Below are positions 36,829 through 45,820 of a DNA stretch of 64,000 nt, piece after piece. Each line of letters opens with the position of its first letter. Positions within the stretch are counted from its first letter, which is position 1. The DNA lies in contig JWTM01000532.1 of NCBI GenBank assembly GCA_001749745.1, forward strand, positions 415,001 through 479,000, read 5' to 3'. The position numbers and the translations under genes are program-made. The stretch comes from Candidatus Marispirochaeta associata (GTDB lineage Bacteria > Spirochaetota > Spirochaetia > JC444 > Marispirochaetaceae). Below the pieces are notes generated by a model. It worked only from the letters and a program-made list of their open reading frames with translations, did no database searches and was not told where the DNA came from.

Positions 36829-37775
36829 CTGGGTTCCGCCTCCTCGACGCTGATGATAACCTCTTGGGGCTCGTACTGGAGAATCAGAAGATCCCGCGGC
36901 GCCTCGGGCTCGACCGGCAAACGGTAGATCCCCGGAGAAGCAACCACGCTGGCGTCAATCAGCAGGGAGAAATCCTGCAGCTCGGTCTCTTCCAGCACCA
37001 CCTGGCTCCCCTGCACCTTAATCAATCCCTCGGGCAGTTCGGACGAGACCGTATACCCCTCGGGAAGGTCGAGGAGGATCAGATCGATCGCCTCGAAGTT
37101 GCGGATCAGTTTCGTCTCCTGTATAATTCCCCGGAACTCGACCCGATCCCCGTCGGGAAAGCGAACCAGCTGATCCGGAGGATCGATCGCAACCTGAAGC
37201 TCGATGCTCTGACGAAGATTATTGAGATCGATCGGTTCGGTAACCAGACTGCGTAGATTCTCGATGCTGCTCTTCGGTCCCTCGATACGGATATTCTCGG
37301 GGGAGAGATAGAACTGTCCCAATTCAAATCCCCGAGCCGGGTAACCGACGATATCGGGAACCACGTTTACATCCTTGACCAGCTTCTCCTCCAGCTCCAA
37401 GCGCAGCTCCACCGGATCGACGCTGATCTCCAGATAATCGACGTTGAGCGCCGTTCCTTGCCGATGATACTCGACCGGCGCCTTAAACACCCCTTCGTTC
37501 TGGTGAATCGTAAAATCGGCGAAGACCGTGATGTCCTCCTCCAGGATGTTAAAGACCGCATCCCGATCCCCCCGCACGGTTACCCGTGCATTCCGCGGAT
37601 AGGTGCTGGCCGGGATCAGTTCCTCGTCGATCCTGACCTCCAGGGGTACGCTGAAGAAGCGCTCCTCGAGGGTCGATATGCGATAGAAGAGGAAGAGCAG
37701 TACCGCCAACGCCACCGACAGCACCTTTACCGGCCAGTTATGGGCCGTCCGCTCGATAAGATGCCTAAGATTCAA
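36825..37775 (-). CDS. cdaR: YbbR-domain protein, CdaR-like regulator of diadenylate cyclase
   Basis: 316 residues. One N-terminal membrane helix (about 15-32, VKVLSVALAVLLFLFY) precedes three or four YbbR-like beta domains outside the membrane, with repeating units such as PVDVRGDRD-type strands and LPEGYTVSS. YbbR proteins next to cdaA bind and modulate the cyclase. It overlaps cdaA by 11 bases, which supports joint function. Confidence 0.88.
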   Translation of the reverse strand: MNLRHLIERTAHNWPVKVLSVALAVLLFLFYRISTLEERFFSVPLEVRIDEELIPASTYPRNARVTVRGDRDAVFNILEEDITVFADFTIHQNEGVFKAPVEYHRQGTALNVDYLEISVDPVELRLELEEKLVKDVNVVPDIVGYPARGFELGQFYLSPENIRIEGPKSSIENLRSLVTEPIDLNNLRQSIELQVAIDPPDQLVRFPDGDRVEFRGIIQETKLIRNFEAIDLILLDLPEGYTVSSELPEGLIKVQGSQVVLEETELQDFSLLIDASVVASPGIYRLPVEPEAPRDLLILQYEPQEVIISVEEAEPR

Positions 37776-38562
37776 AGGCGCTCACCTCCTCATCTCCTTC
37801 GTGAATATTCAAGAGCCTCCGCAGGGTAGATCGCACCTCGTCGACGCTCAAATCGTAATAGAGATTGGCATCGTAGGCCAGGGATATGGCGCCTGTCTCT
37901 TCAGAGACGATTACCACCACCGCATCGGTCTCCTCCGCCAACCCCAGGGCCGCCCGGTGGCGGGTACCGAAGCTGCGACGGATATCCGACTGTTCCGACA
38001 GGGGCAGAAAACTGCCGGCGGAGAGCATCTTCCGGCCCTGCAGGATAATCGCCCCGTCGTGGAGCGGCGTATCATGACCGAATATGGTCAGAATCAGGGA
38101 TGAGGTGATGTCGGCATTGAGTTTCGTCCCGGTCTCGATGATGTTCTTGAGTCCTACCTGACGGCTGAAGACGACCAGCGCTCCCCGTTGACGTCCGGAG
38201 AGGACCTCCACTGCATTGAGGACGCTCTCCAGCTGATACGGGGCGCCCCGCCCCTGGAAGCGGAGCCACTCCCCCCGCCCGATGGCGGTAAAGATATTTC
38301 TCAACTCCGGCTGGAAGACAATGGCGATGATAATCACCAGCACCGTGGCCAAGCCGTTCAGAATCCAGAGCAGGGTCGAGAGCTCGAGAAAAAAGGCCAG
38401 CACATAGATCAGGGCCATCAGAAAAGCGCCCTTCACCAGCTGTATCGCGCGGGTCTGAACCAGAATCTGGTAGATCTGATAGATAATAAAGGAGAGGATG
38501 AGAATATCCAGAGCCGGCCGGATTATCTCGCGGAAGATCCAAATCTGATTAAGCCATTCCAT
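37765..38562 (-). CDS. cdaA: Diadenylate cyclase CdaA (c-di-AMP synthase)
   Basis: 265 residues. Three N-terminal membrane helices (about 10-85) are followed by a DisA_N/DAC catalytic domain. The active-site motifs are HDGAII (Asp-Gly-Ala) and GTRHRAALG (Arg-His-Arg). It condenses two ATP to cyclic di-AMP, which controls potassium, osmotic and cell-wall homeostasis. It overlaps folP by 1 base and cdaR by 11. In Firmicutes the third partner is usually glmM; here the neighbours are folP and acpS. Confidence 0.96.
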   Translation of the reverse strand: MEWLNQIWIFREIIRPALDILILSFIIYQIYQILVQTRAIQLVKGAFLMALIYVLAFFLELSTLLWILNGLATVLVIIIAIVFQPELRNIFTAIGRGEWLRFQGRGAPYQLESVLNAVEVLSGRQRGALVVFSRQVGLKNIIETGTKLNADITSSLILTIFGHDTPLHDGAIILQGRKMLSAGSFLPLSEQSDIRRSFGTRHRAALGLAEETDAVVVIVSEETGAISLAYDANLYYDLSVDEVRSTLRRLLNIHEGDEEVSAFES

Positions 38563-39401
38563 TAAGCATCCGCTCCCTGTACGGCGACGACAACTGATGC
38601 CGCATCCCGGGTGGCGGCCACATCGTGTACGCGCAGGATATCCGCACCCCCGATTTGGGCCATGATCCCGGCGGCCAGGGAGCCGGGGAGCCGATCCTCC
38701 ACGTCCCGCCCGGTTATACGGCCGATGAACGACTTGCGGGAATGGCCTATCAGCAGAGGAAAGCCTCTCTCTCGCAAGCGCGGCAGATATTTGAGTATAC
38801 GCAGATTGTCCCCATGGCGCTTGCCGAAACCGATACCGGGATCGAGGAGAATCCTCGTTCGTTTCACCCCGGCCGCAAGGGCTCTCTCCACTCCCTCTTC
38901 AAGTTCGTCGATGATCTCCTGCAAGGTGTCCTCGTATGAGGGGGACTCCTGCATCTCCTTCGGCGTCCCCCGTTTATGCATCAGGATCAGCATGCAGTCG
39001 AACTCGGCGGCCACCGGGGCCAGATCGGGATCGTCCGTGAGGGCGGAGATATCGTTTATCACGTCCGCTCCGGCTTCGAGGGCGGCCCTTGCAACGACCG
39101 CCTTGCGGGTGTCGACGCTTATGGCGATATGCGATTCCCGACGGATGGCCTGAATGAGAGGGATTACCCGGGCCAGCTCCTCCTCGGCCCCAACGTAGTC
39201 GGATCCCGGACGGCTCGATTCTCCGCCGATGTCGAGGATGTCCGCTCCCTCGTCGATCATCCTCCGGGCCCGAAGGAGTCCCTCCTCTGTCGCGGCGGCC
39301 CGGGAATCAGGAAAAAACGAGTCGGGCGTGGCGTTGATAATGCCCATAATCAGCGGCGGAGCCGAAAGATCGAGTAGGCGCGGGTGTTCCTGATCCTGCA
39401 T
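38562..39401 (-). CDS. folP: Dihydropteroate synthase
   Basis: 279 residues, a TIM barrel. The first signature is MGIINATPDSFFPDSR and the second is DEGADILDIGGESSRPGS. ISVDTRKAVVARAAL and LLIGHSRKSFIGRI follow. It joins p-aminobenzoate to the pterin pyrophosphate made by FolK and is the sulfonamide target. It is the first gene of the unit folP-cdaA-cdaR-acpS. A perfect TATAAT lies only 8 bases upstream of the ATG, so its mRNA may be leaderless. Confidence 0.97.
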   Translation of the reverse strand: MQDQEHPRLLDLSAPPLIMGIINATPDSFFPDSRAAATEEGLLRARRMIDEGADILDIGGESSRPGSDYVGAEEELARVIPLIQAIRRESHIAISVDTRKAVVARAALEAGADVINDISALTDDPDLAPVAAEFDCMLILMHKRGTPKEMQESPSYEDTLQEIIDELEEGVERALAAGVKRTRILLDPGIGFGKRHGDNLRILKYLPRLRERGFPLLIGHSRKSFIGRITGRDVEDRLPGSLAAGIMAQIGGADILRVHDVAATRDAASVVVAVQGADA

Positions 39402-39409
39402 GCTGAAGC

Positions 39410-39415
39410 ATTATA
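39410..39415 (-). promoter_or_regulatory. -10 box of folP, 8 nt from the start codon
   Basis: On the minus strand TATAAT occupies 39415-39410 and the folP ATG begins at 39401. Transcription would start at about 39402-39403, leaving essentially no leader. The -35 region at 17-bp spacing (TGGTCA) is poor, so the promoter call is moderate. Confidence 0.45.
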
Positions 39416-39478
39416 AGCAAAATGCTCTATATTGACCAGAGGAATTGGCCCATACTACAGTAGCTTCCGGAGGAAGGC

Positions 39479-40777
39479 ATGCAGATAAAGGTCAGGTCCT
39501 GGCAGGAATTACGCGACGAAGATCGGCGGGCGATCCTGGAACGTTCTGAACTCAACATAGAAGAGGTTCGCGGCGATGTGGCGGCTATTATCGAGGCTGT
39601 TCGCGAACGGGGGGATGACGCCTTAAAGGAGTTCAGCCAGCGCTTCGACGGAGTCGATTTAAGCCGGCATCCCGTCAAAGTGAGCGAGGAGGAGTTCGAC
39701 GCCGCCCGGGATACAATCAGCGACGAAGTCAAGGACGCCCTCCTCTTCTCCATCGAGAATGTGCGCAAGTATCACGAGGCCCAGGAAGAGCGGGCGCTGC
39801 AGATGATCGAGATTCGCCCCGGCGTCTTCGCCGGCGAACGGGCGACCCCGATTGATTCCGCGGCCCTCTACATACCCCGCGGCCGGGGGAGCTTCCCGTC
39901 CATGCTCTACATGCTGACCGTACCGGCCTCCATCGCCGGGGTTCCCCGGGTATCGATCTTTACTCCGCCGAATCCCGACGGTTCTATCGATCCGGCCTGT
40001 CTCTACGCCGCCGAGCTCTGCGGCTTCGAAGAGATCTACCGTATCGGCGGCGCCCATGCGGTGGCCGCCGCCGCCTTGGGGACCGAGAGCGTTGAACGGG
40101 TCGAAAAGATCGTGGGCCCCGGCAGCATGTATGTGGCTGCGGCTAAGCGGCTCCTCTCCCACCTAGTCGATGTCGGCCTGCCGGCCGGGCCATCGGAATC
40201 GGCTATTATCGCCGATGCCGGCGCCGATCCCGAAACCCTGGCGGTCGACCTTTTGACCGAGGCCGAACATGGGGCCGACAGCTCGGCCATTCTGATTGTG
40301 ACCGACAAGCAGCTCGCCGAAAAGGCCGCCGCCGCCCTGGAGGCGGAGATCGCCAAGCTCCCGGAACCGCGCAAAGGCTTCGCCGAGAAGGTCTTCTCCG
40401 GTTACGGCGGGGTCCTGGTTGCCCGGGATATTGCCGATGCCGCGGAAATCGTCAACACCTACGCTCCGGAACATTTACAGATCCAGTGCCGGGAGCCCTT
40501 CGACGTCCTGCCCCTTATACGCAACGCGGGCGAGATCATCCTGGGAAGTAACACCTCCTTCTCGGCGGCCAACTACACCATCGGCGCCAATGCGGTGCTG
40601 CCCACCGGCGGCAGGGCCAAGACCTTCTCCCCCGTTTCGGTCAGGGATTTCATGAAATACTCCTCGGTAATCTACACCACCAAGAGCGGCAGCGCGATGT
40701 TGGCCGAACCGGTGGCTACCTTAGCCGAGTACGAGGGTTTTCCGGCCCATCGGAACGCGGCGCTGAGACGAAAGTGA
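39479..40777 (+). CDS. hisD: Histidinol dehydrogenase
   Basis: 432 residues, the standard length. AALYIPRGRGSFPSMLYMLT, VEKIVGPGSMYVAAAKRL, LLTEAEHGADSSAILI and NTYAPEHLQIQ are family signatures, with catalytic His/Glu and zinc ligands among them. It performs the last two oxidation steps to histidine. A GGAGG site precedes the ATG. folC follows with a 4-base overlap and then hisC. No other histidine genes are in the window. Confidence 0.97.
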   Translation: MQIKVRSWQELRDEDRRAILERSELNIEEVRGDVAAIIEAVRERGDDALKEFSQRFDGVDLSRHPVKVSEEEFDAARDTISDEVKDALLFSIENVRKYHEAQEERALQMIEIRPGVFAGERATPIDSAALYIPRGRGSFPSMLYMLTVPASIAGVPRVSIFTPPNPDGSIDPACLYAAELCGFEEIYRIGGAHAVAAAALGTESVERVEKIVGPGSMYVAAAKRLLSHLVDVGLPAGPSESAIIADAGADPETLAVDLLTEAEHGADSSAILIVTDKQLAEKAAAALEAEIAKLPEPRKGFAEKVFSGYGGVLVARDIADAAEIVNTYAPEHLQIQCREPFDVLPLIRNAGEIILGSNTSFSAANYTIGANAVLPTGGRAKTFSPVSVRDFMKYSSVIYTTKSGSAMLAEPVATLAEYEGFPAHRNAALRRK

Positions 40778-42099
40778 CCCCTCCCCTTGCTACAGAATTG
40801 GCGGAGGGCTTTCAGTGGATCGAGAGCCATACCAATTTCGAGCGCAGCCAGGCCGACTCCCTGCGTCCCTTTCGCCTGGATCGGATGCGACGGATGGCCG
40901 AAATTCTCGGGCAGCCCCAAAACCGATACAAGTCGATTCACGTGGCCGGCTCGAAAGGCAAGGGCTCGGTCTGCGCCATGACCGCCGCCGCCCTGCAGAG
41001 TGCCGGGCTTCGCACCGGCCTCTACGGCTCGCCTCATGTCTACAGCTACCGGGAACGCTTCATGCTGAACGGGAGCTACCTGCCCGAGAAGTTCCTGATC
41101 GAGAGTATCCTCACGATTAGGAACAGCTTCTCCGGCTTCATCTTCGACGACGGCTCGGAGCCGACGACCTTTGAGCTTCTTACCCTGACCGGCATGCTCG
41201 CCTTCAGTCTTGCAGAGTGTCAGTGGGTGGTCTTCGAAACCGGCTTAGGGGGTCGGCTGGATGCGACCAACATCCTCGCCCCGGAGGTCACCGCCATTAC
41301 CTCCATCGAGCTCGAACATACCCGCATTCTCGGTTCCACCAGAAGCGAGATCGCCGCCGAGAAGGGCGGTATTATCAAGCAAGGCACTCCGCTGGTATTG
41401 GGACACCTGGCGGCAGAGGCGGAATCGGTCATCGAAGGGATCGCCGCCGAGCGCAGGGCGCCCCTCTTTCGCGCCGACAGGCTGCCGGTGAGAGAGGAGT
41501 CACCCGCAACCTGTTCCTTCAGCCTCTCTCCCTACTTCGAGCTTGAAGTAGACGCAGAGCTCGGAATGCCTGGGCTGCATCAGGCACAGAACGCCCGTAG
41601 CGCGGCCCTATGCGCCGCCTTGGCCCTGGCCTCCGAGGAGCGGATCGAGGCGGATCCAATCCGCCGGGGAATCTCAATGGTCAAACTGCCGGGACGCTTT
41701 GAAGTACGGAGGATCGGTCAGCGGGAGTGTATCTTCGACGCTGCCCACACCGCCTCTTCGGTCGGGGCCTTCACGACAACCTTTCGTCATCTCTACCCTT
41801 CAGGCGGAGTAATGATCCTCGGGGTGGTGGCCGAGAAGGATCTGGCCGGGATCGCCGCCGCGCTTCCGTCCGGAATCAGCCGAGTAGTCGTCACCCGGCC
41901 CGGAAGCTTTAAATCCAGCGATCCCCAGGCTTTGCACAAAGAGGTGGAAAGATATTATCCTAAGGCAGAGCTGATAGAGGATCCGGCCCAGGCCTGGCAA
42001 CGGGCATTAGAAACAGCCGCAGAGAAGGAACCGATCCTGATCCTCGGCTCCTTCTACCTGCCGGCGGCGGTTTCCGCCGGGTTCGCAGGCAGAGACTGA
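40774..42099 (+). CDS. folC: Folylpolyglutamate synthase / dihydrofolate synthase
   Basis: 441 residues, GTG start overlapping the hisD stop. The Mur-ligase-type ATP loop is AGSKGKGSVCAM near residue 56. FETGLGGRLDATNIL, ITSIELEHTRILGSTRSEIA and ECIFDAAHTASSVGAF are family signatures. It adds glutamate to dihydropteroate and folates. It belongs to the same pathway as folK and folP but is transcribed with histidine genes. Confidence 0.93.
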   Translation: MTPPLATELAEGFQWIESHTNFERSQADSLRPFRLDRMRRMAEILGQPQNRYKSIHVAGSKGKGSVCAMTAAALQSAGLRTGLYGSPHVYSYRERFMLNGSYLPEKFLIESILTIRNSFSGFIFDDGSEPTTFELLTLTGMLAFSLAECQWVVFETGLGGRLDATNILAPEVTAITSIELEHTRILGSTRSEIAAEKGGIIKQGTPLVLGHLAAEAESVIEGIAAERRAPLFRADRLPVREESPATCSFSLSPYFELEVDAELGMPGLHQAQNARSAALCAALALASEERIEADPIRRGISMVKLPGRFEVRRIGQRECIFDAAHTASSVGAFTTTFRHLYPSGGVMILGVVAEKDLAGIAAALPSGISRVVVTRPGSFKSSDPQALHKEVERYYPKAELIEDPAQAWQRALETAAEKEPILILGSFYLPAAVSAGFAGRD

Positions 42100-42135
42100 C
42101 CCTAAAGGGCCTTATTATGTTCAAAAGGAGCGTGG

Positions 42136-43200
42136 ATGTTTTCCAAACGGCTATTATCACTTACCCCCTACACTCCCGGTGAGCAGCCGAGGGACCGCAC
42201 GTACGTAAAGCTCAATACCAACGAGAATCCCTTCCCTCCGGCCCCAGAGGTTCAAAGGGTATTGAGGGAGTTCTCCGCCGAAGAGCTCAGGCTCTATCCG
42301 GACCCTGAAGCCCATGATCTAAGGAAGGCCTTCGCCCTTCGTTACGGACTCAAACAGGAGCAGGTCTTCTGCGGGAACGGCTCGGACGAGGGGCTGGCCC
42401 TTATCTTCTATGCCTTCTTCGATCGCGAGTTCGGCCCGGTGCTCTTTCCGGATATCACCTATAGTTTCTATCCGGTCTTCTGCTCCTTTCATGGTCTCGA
42501 GTTCGCCACCATCCCCTTGGACGAGGATTTCCTCATTCGCATCGATGATTATATCGATGCGGCCTCGAGCGGGGAGTACAGCGGCATCATCTTCGCCAAT
42601 CCCAACGCGCCGACCGGAATAGCCCTCTCCCTGAGTGATATTGAGCGATTGTTAAGTCAGGTTCGTTCCGATCGGCTGGTGGTAATCGACGAGGCGTATG
42701 TCGATTTCGGGGCTGAATCGGCCGTCGGGCTTATCGATCGCTTTCCCAACCTGATGGTGGCGGGAACCCTCTCGAAGAGCTACGCCTTAGCGGGATTACG
42801 ACTGGGCTATGCCTTCGGCGACGCCCCGCTGATCGAGGCCTTGCATAGAGCCAAGGACTCCTTCAACTCCTACCCCATCTCCAGGCTCGGACAACGGCTC
42901 GGTTGTGCGGCCCTGGACGACGCGGACTACTTCCTCCGACGCCGGGATCAGCTTATCGCAATTCGGGAGAAGTCTGAAAAGGAGCTCCTCCGTCGCGGAT
43001 TTAAGGTGCTGCCATCCAAAACCAATTTCATCTTTGCCTCTCCCCCGGACGGTCGTGCGGCCGAACTCTTCAGCTATCTCAAGTCGACGGGATTCCTGGT
43101 CCGCTATTTCAACAAAGACCGAATTGATGGGTTCTTGCGCATCTCGATCGGCACCGCGGAGGAGATGGAGGGGCTTATCGATGCGATAGATAAGCGCTAA
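42136..43200 (+). CDS. hisC: Histidinol-phosphate aminotransferase
   Basis: 354 residues, a PLP fold-type I aminotransferase. LNTNENPFPPAPEVQ at the start and VFCGNGSDEGLALIF (cofactor phosphate loop) are present. FANPNAPTGIALSL, the Asp in VVIDEAYVDF and the Schiff-base lysine motif TLSKSYALAGLRLGYA complete the active site. It transaminates imidazole acetol phosphate. An AAGGAG site precedes the ATG. Confidence 0.95.
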   Translation: MFSKRLLSLTPYTPGEQPRDRTYVKLNTNENPFPPAPEVQRVLREFSAEELRLYPDPEAHDLRKAFALRYGLKQEQVFCGNGSDEGLALIFYAFFDREFGPVLFPDITYSFYPVFCSFHGLEFATIPLDEDFLIRIDDYIDAASSGEYSGIIFANPNAPTGIALSLSDIERLLSQVRSDRLVVIDEAYVDFGAESAVGLIDRFPNLMVAGTLSKSYALAGLRLGYAFGDAPLIEALHRAKDSFNSYPISRLGQRLGCAALDDADYFLRRRDQLIAIREKSEKELLRRGFKVLPSKTNFIFASPPDGRAAELFSYLKSTGFLVRYFNKDRIDGFLRISIGTAEEMEGLIDAIDKR

Positions 43201-43252
43201 GTCTGGATAAAATATGGACGGTTCCGGGAAGCTAGTGGTAGACTGAAAGGGT

Positions 43253-43780
43253 ATGGATGAACGTATTCAGATCATTCAGGGCGATATTACGCAGCTTGCG
43301 GTCGATGGAATCGTCAACGCCGCCAACTCCAGCCTTATGGGCGGAGGAGGCGTCGATGGAGCGATTCACCGGGCGGGGGGTGCGGCGATCCTGGCCGCCT
43401 GCCGGGAGATTCGTTCCGACAAATACCCCCACGGTCTGCCGACCGGCCAGGCGGTCATTACCACCGCCGGAAATCTGCCGGCCAAACGAGTAATTCATAC
43501 CGTGGGGCCTATCTGGCACGGCGGACACAGCAATGAAGAGGAACAGCTGCACGACGCCTATCGGAACAGCCTGGAGCTCGCCGCACAATCACGGCTTCAG
43601 AGTCTCGCCTTTCCGGCGATCTCCACCGGGGTATACGGTTTTCCCAAGGAACTAGCCGCCCCGATTGCCTACAGGGCGGCTAGCGATTTCTTAGCCGACC
43701 ATGACCTGCCTAAAACCGTCTTTTTCGTCTTCTTCTCGCAATCGGATCTAGAACAATTCACTCAAGCGATCAAGTCATAG
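43253..43780 (+). CDS. Macro-domain protein, MacroD-type ADP-ribose deacetylase
   Basis: 175 residues, a single macro domain. IIQGDITQLAVDGIVNAANS at the start and GGGGVDGAIHRAGG (ADP-ribose pocket and catalytic loop) are present. KRVIHTVGPIW and FPAISTGVYGFP follow. The family hydrolyses O-acetyl-ADP-ribose and removes mono-ADP-ribose from proteins. No ADP-ribosyltransferase or sirtuin gene is adjacent, so the substrate here is unknown. Confidence 0.93.
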   Translation: MDERIQIIQGDITQLAVDGIVNAANSSLMGGGGVDGAIHRAGGAAILAACREIRSDKYPHGLPTGQAVITTAGNLPAKRVIHTVGPIWHGGHSNEEEQLHDAYRNSLELAAQSRLQSLAFPAISTGVYGFPKELAAPIAYRAASDFLADHDLPKTVFFVFFSQSDLEQFTQAIKS

Positions 43781-43783
43781 TCG

Positions 43784-45220
43784 ATGTCCCTTAACTGGCG
43801 CGAAATAGATCATATCCTTCAGGAACTCAAGCTCGAGGGGAATTTCATTCAGGATATCATTCAGCCCGACTACTCATCCCTGTTGCTTAGGCTCTATTCC
43901 AGGGATATAGGCCGGCGAAATCTCTACATCTCCTTGAAACCGGGAAAAACACGCTTGCACACCATCGAGAAGAGTCTCAAGCGGGAGATCAAGCTTCAGC
44001 GCTTCGCCCAGCTGCTTCGATCACGCCTAAAGGGATGCCGCATTGAAGGGGCTTCTCAGATTGCGGGACAGCGATTGGTTGAACTAGTCATCAGGCAGGG
44101 AGAATCTTCTCTAATCCTCTGGCTCAGACTCTGGGGAAACGCCGCCAATATACTTCTCTGTCGGGAAGACGGCGAGATAATCGACGCCTTTTATCGACGT
44201 CCGGGACGGGACGAGCAGAGCGGAGCCTTCTTTCTTCCCCGGGAGATTGAATACGCCCCGCCGCCTGAACACTTTACCTTACGGCCCTACGATGAAGCCC
44301 TCGGATTCAACCGCAGCATCGAGCTCGCCTACGCCGGGAAGGAAGAGGCGGAATTATTCGATCAACGCTACAAGGAGTTGATCCGGGGCTGGAACCGCCT
44401 GCTGACCAGCCAGGAGGCGCTCCTCGAGACCTATCGCCGCCGCACCACCTCGGGGAGCGATAGCGGAGCATTGCGCCATTCGGGAGATCTCATCCTCGCC
44501 AACCTGCACCGAATCAATAAGGGCGACGCCTGGGTTACCGTTGAGGATTATGAAAACGGATCAGAGCTTAGCATTCAACTCGATCCGCGTCTGAATCCCC
44601 AGGAGAACGCCGAGTCCTACTACTCTCGACAACGGAAAGCGGATAAACGCACTGAGCGCGCCGCAGATGAGCTGCAGGAACAGGAGGATCTGGTTGAACA
44701 GACCCGCCGTATTCTGGGCCAAATCGAGGACTGCACGGATCTCGATTCGCTGCTACAGATTCCCCGGCCTAAGAAGAGCCTCGCAGACAATGAGCAGCCC
44801 GGCGCTCCTCGCGCTTCCCTGCCGGGCTTGCTGTTTCTGCGCGGAGAGTGGCAGATTCTGGTGGGGCGCAACGCCCGGGAGAGCGATACCATCTTGCGCT
44901 CCTGGGCCAAAGGCAATGACTACTGGATTCATACCCGCGACTATCCCGGAGGGCATGTCTTCATCAGGGGCCCCAAGGGCAAGAGCATCCCCCTTGAGAT
45001 ACTCCTCGACGGCGGAAACCTGGCCGTCCACTACAGCAAGGGGAAAGCCAACGGCGGCGCCGACTGTTATTACACCCGGGTCAAGTATCTGCGCCGTCCG
45101 CGGGATGGAAAAATCGGGACCGTGCTTCCGACCCAGGAGAAGAATCTCGATATTCGCCTCGATCAGCAGCGGGTTGAAGAGCTGCTGCACGGAAGCGCTC
45201 ACAAGCAAGCGGCGGGTTAA
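43784..45220 (+). CDS. NFACT-family protein (RqcH/Fbp-like)
   Basis: 478 residues. The NFACT-N region opens the protein (MSLNWREIDHILQELKLEG, NLYISLKPGKTRLH). A coiled coil lies near residues 285-325, and the NFACT-R RNA-binding domain is near 350-440 (LVGRNARESDTILRSWAKGN, DYWIHTRDYPGGHVFIRGPK). RqcH proteins bind stalled 50S-tRNA complexes and recruit Ala-tRNA to tag nascent chains. This copy is about 80-90 residues shorter than typical Firmicutes RqcH, mainly in the middle, so its tagging activity is uncertain. Confidence 0.85.
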   Translation: MSLNWREIDHILQELKLEGNFIQDIIQPDYSSLLLRLYSRDIGRRNLYISLKPGKTRLHTIEKSLKREIKLQRFAQLLRSRLKGCRIEGASQIAGQRLVELVIRQGESSLILWLRLWGNAANILLCREDGEIIDAFYRRPGRDEQSGAFFLPREIEYAPPPEHFTLRPYDEALGFNRSIELAYAGKEEAELFDQRYKELIRGWNRLLTSQEALLETYRRRTTSGSDSGALRHSGDLILANLHRINKGDAWVTVEDYENGSELSIQLDPRLNPQENAESYYSRQRKADKRTERAADELQEQEDLVEQTRRILGQIEDCTDLDSLLQIPRPKKSLADNEQPGAPRASLPGLLFLRGEWQILVGRNARESDTILRSWAKGNDYWIHTRDYPGGHVFIRGPKGKSIPLEILLDGGNLAVHYSKGKANGGADCYYTRVKYLRRPRDGKIGTVLPTQEKNLDIRLDQQRVEELLHGSAHKQAAG

Positions 45221-45790
45221 GTGATGAAATTGGGAATAGCGGAAAAGCGAGCGCTTCTGATTCTGGCCCGGGAAAGCATCGCCCGGGAATTAGGGGTCGA
45301 TGTGCCCTCCCCAAAGCGCCAGGTTGAGCCCGATCCGGCCCTGCTCGATGCCCCCTGCGGCGCCTTCGTAACCCTAAAAATCGGCGAAACCCTCCGGGGC
45401 TGCATCGGCAATATGCGCAGCAGCCGACCGCTCAGAAAAACCGTAGCGGAAATGGCCAAATCGAGCGCCCTCCGGGATCCCCGCTTCCCGCCCTTAATTC
45501 CTGAGGAGTTGGCTCGCGTCACCATCGAGATCTCTGTGCTCTCTCCCCTATGGCAAGTTAAGGATTTAGAGGAGCTTATTCCCGGGGAGCACGGCCTCTA
45601 CCTGACCTATCGCGGAAGGAGCGGAGTGCTTTTACCCCAGGTCGCCACCGAACAGGGCTGGACGAAGGAGGAGTTTGTCCGCCACACCTGCCTCAAGGCC
45701 GGCTGCCCTGAAGATACCTGGAAACTTCCGGATACCAAGCTCGAACTCTTTACGGCTGAGGTCTTCTCCGAAGAGGACATCTTCCGGTAA
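45221..45790 (+). CDS. AMMECR1-domain protein
   Basis: 189 residues. The AMMECR1 signature LRGCIGN is near residue 63, with GAFVTLKIGETLRGC before it and ISVLSPLWQV and VLLPQVATEQGW after. The family is found in bacteria, archaea and eukaryotes; the bacterial function is unknown, though radical-SAM or redox partners occur nearby in some genomes. It starts right after the NFACT gene on the same strand. Confidence 0.9.
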   Translation: MMKLGIAEKRALLILARESIARELGVDVPSPKRQVEPDPALLDAPCGAFVTLKIGETLRGCIGNMRSSRPLRKTVAEMAKSSALRDPRFPPLIPEELARVTIEISVLSPLWQVKDLEELIPGEHGLYLTYRGRSGVLLPQVATEQGWTKEEFVRHTCLKAGCPEDTWKLPDTKLELFTAEVFSEEDIFR

Positions 45791-45820
45791 ACTACCCTTA
45801 CAGCAGCATCAGGAGCCAGC

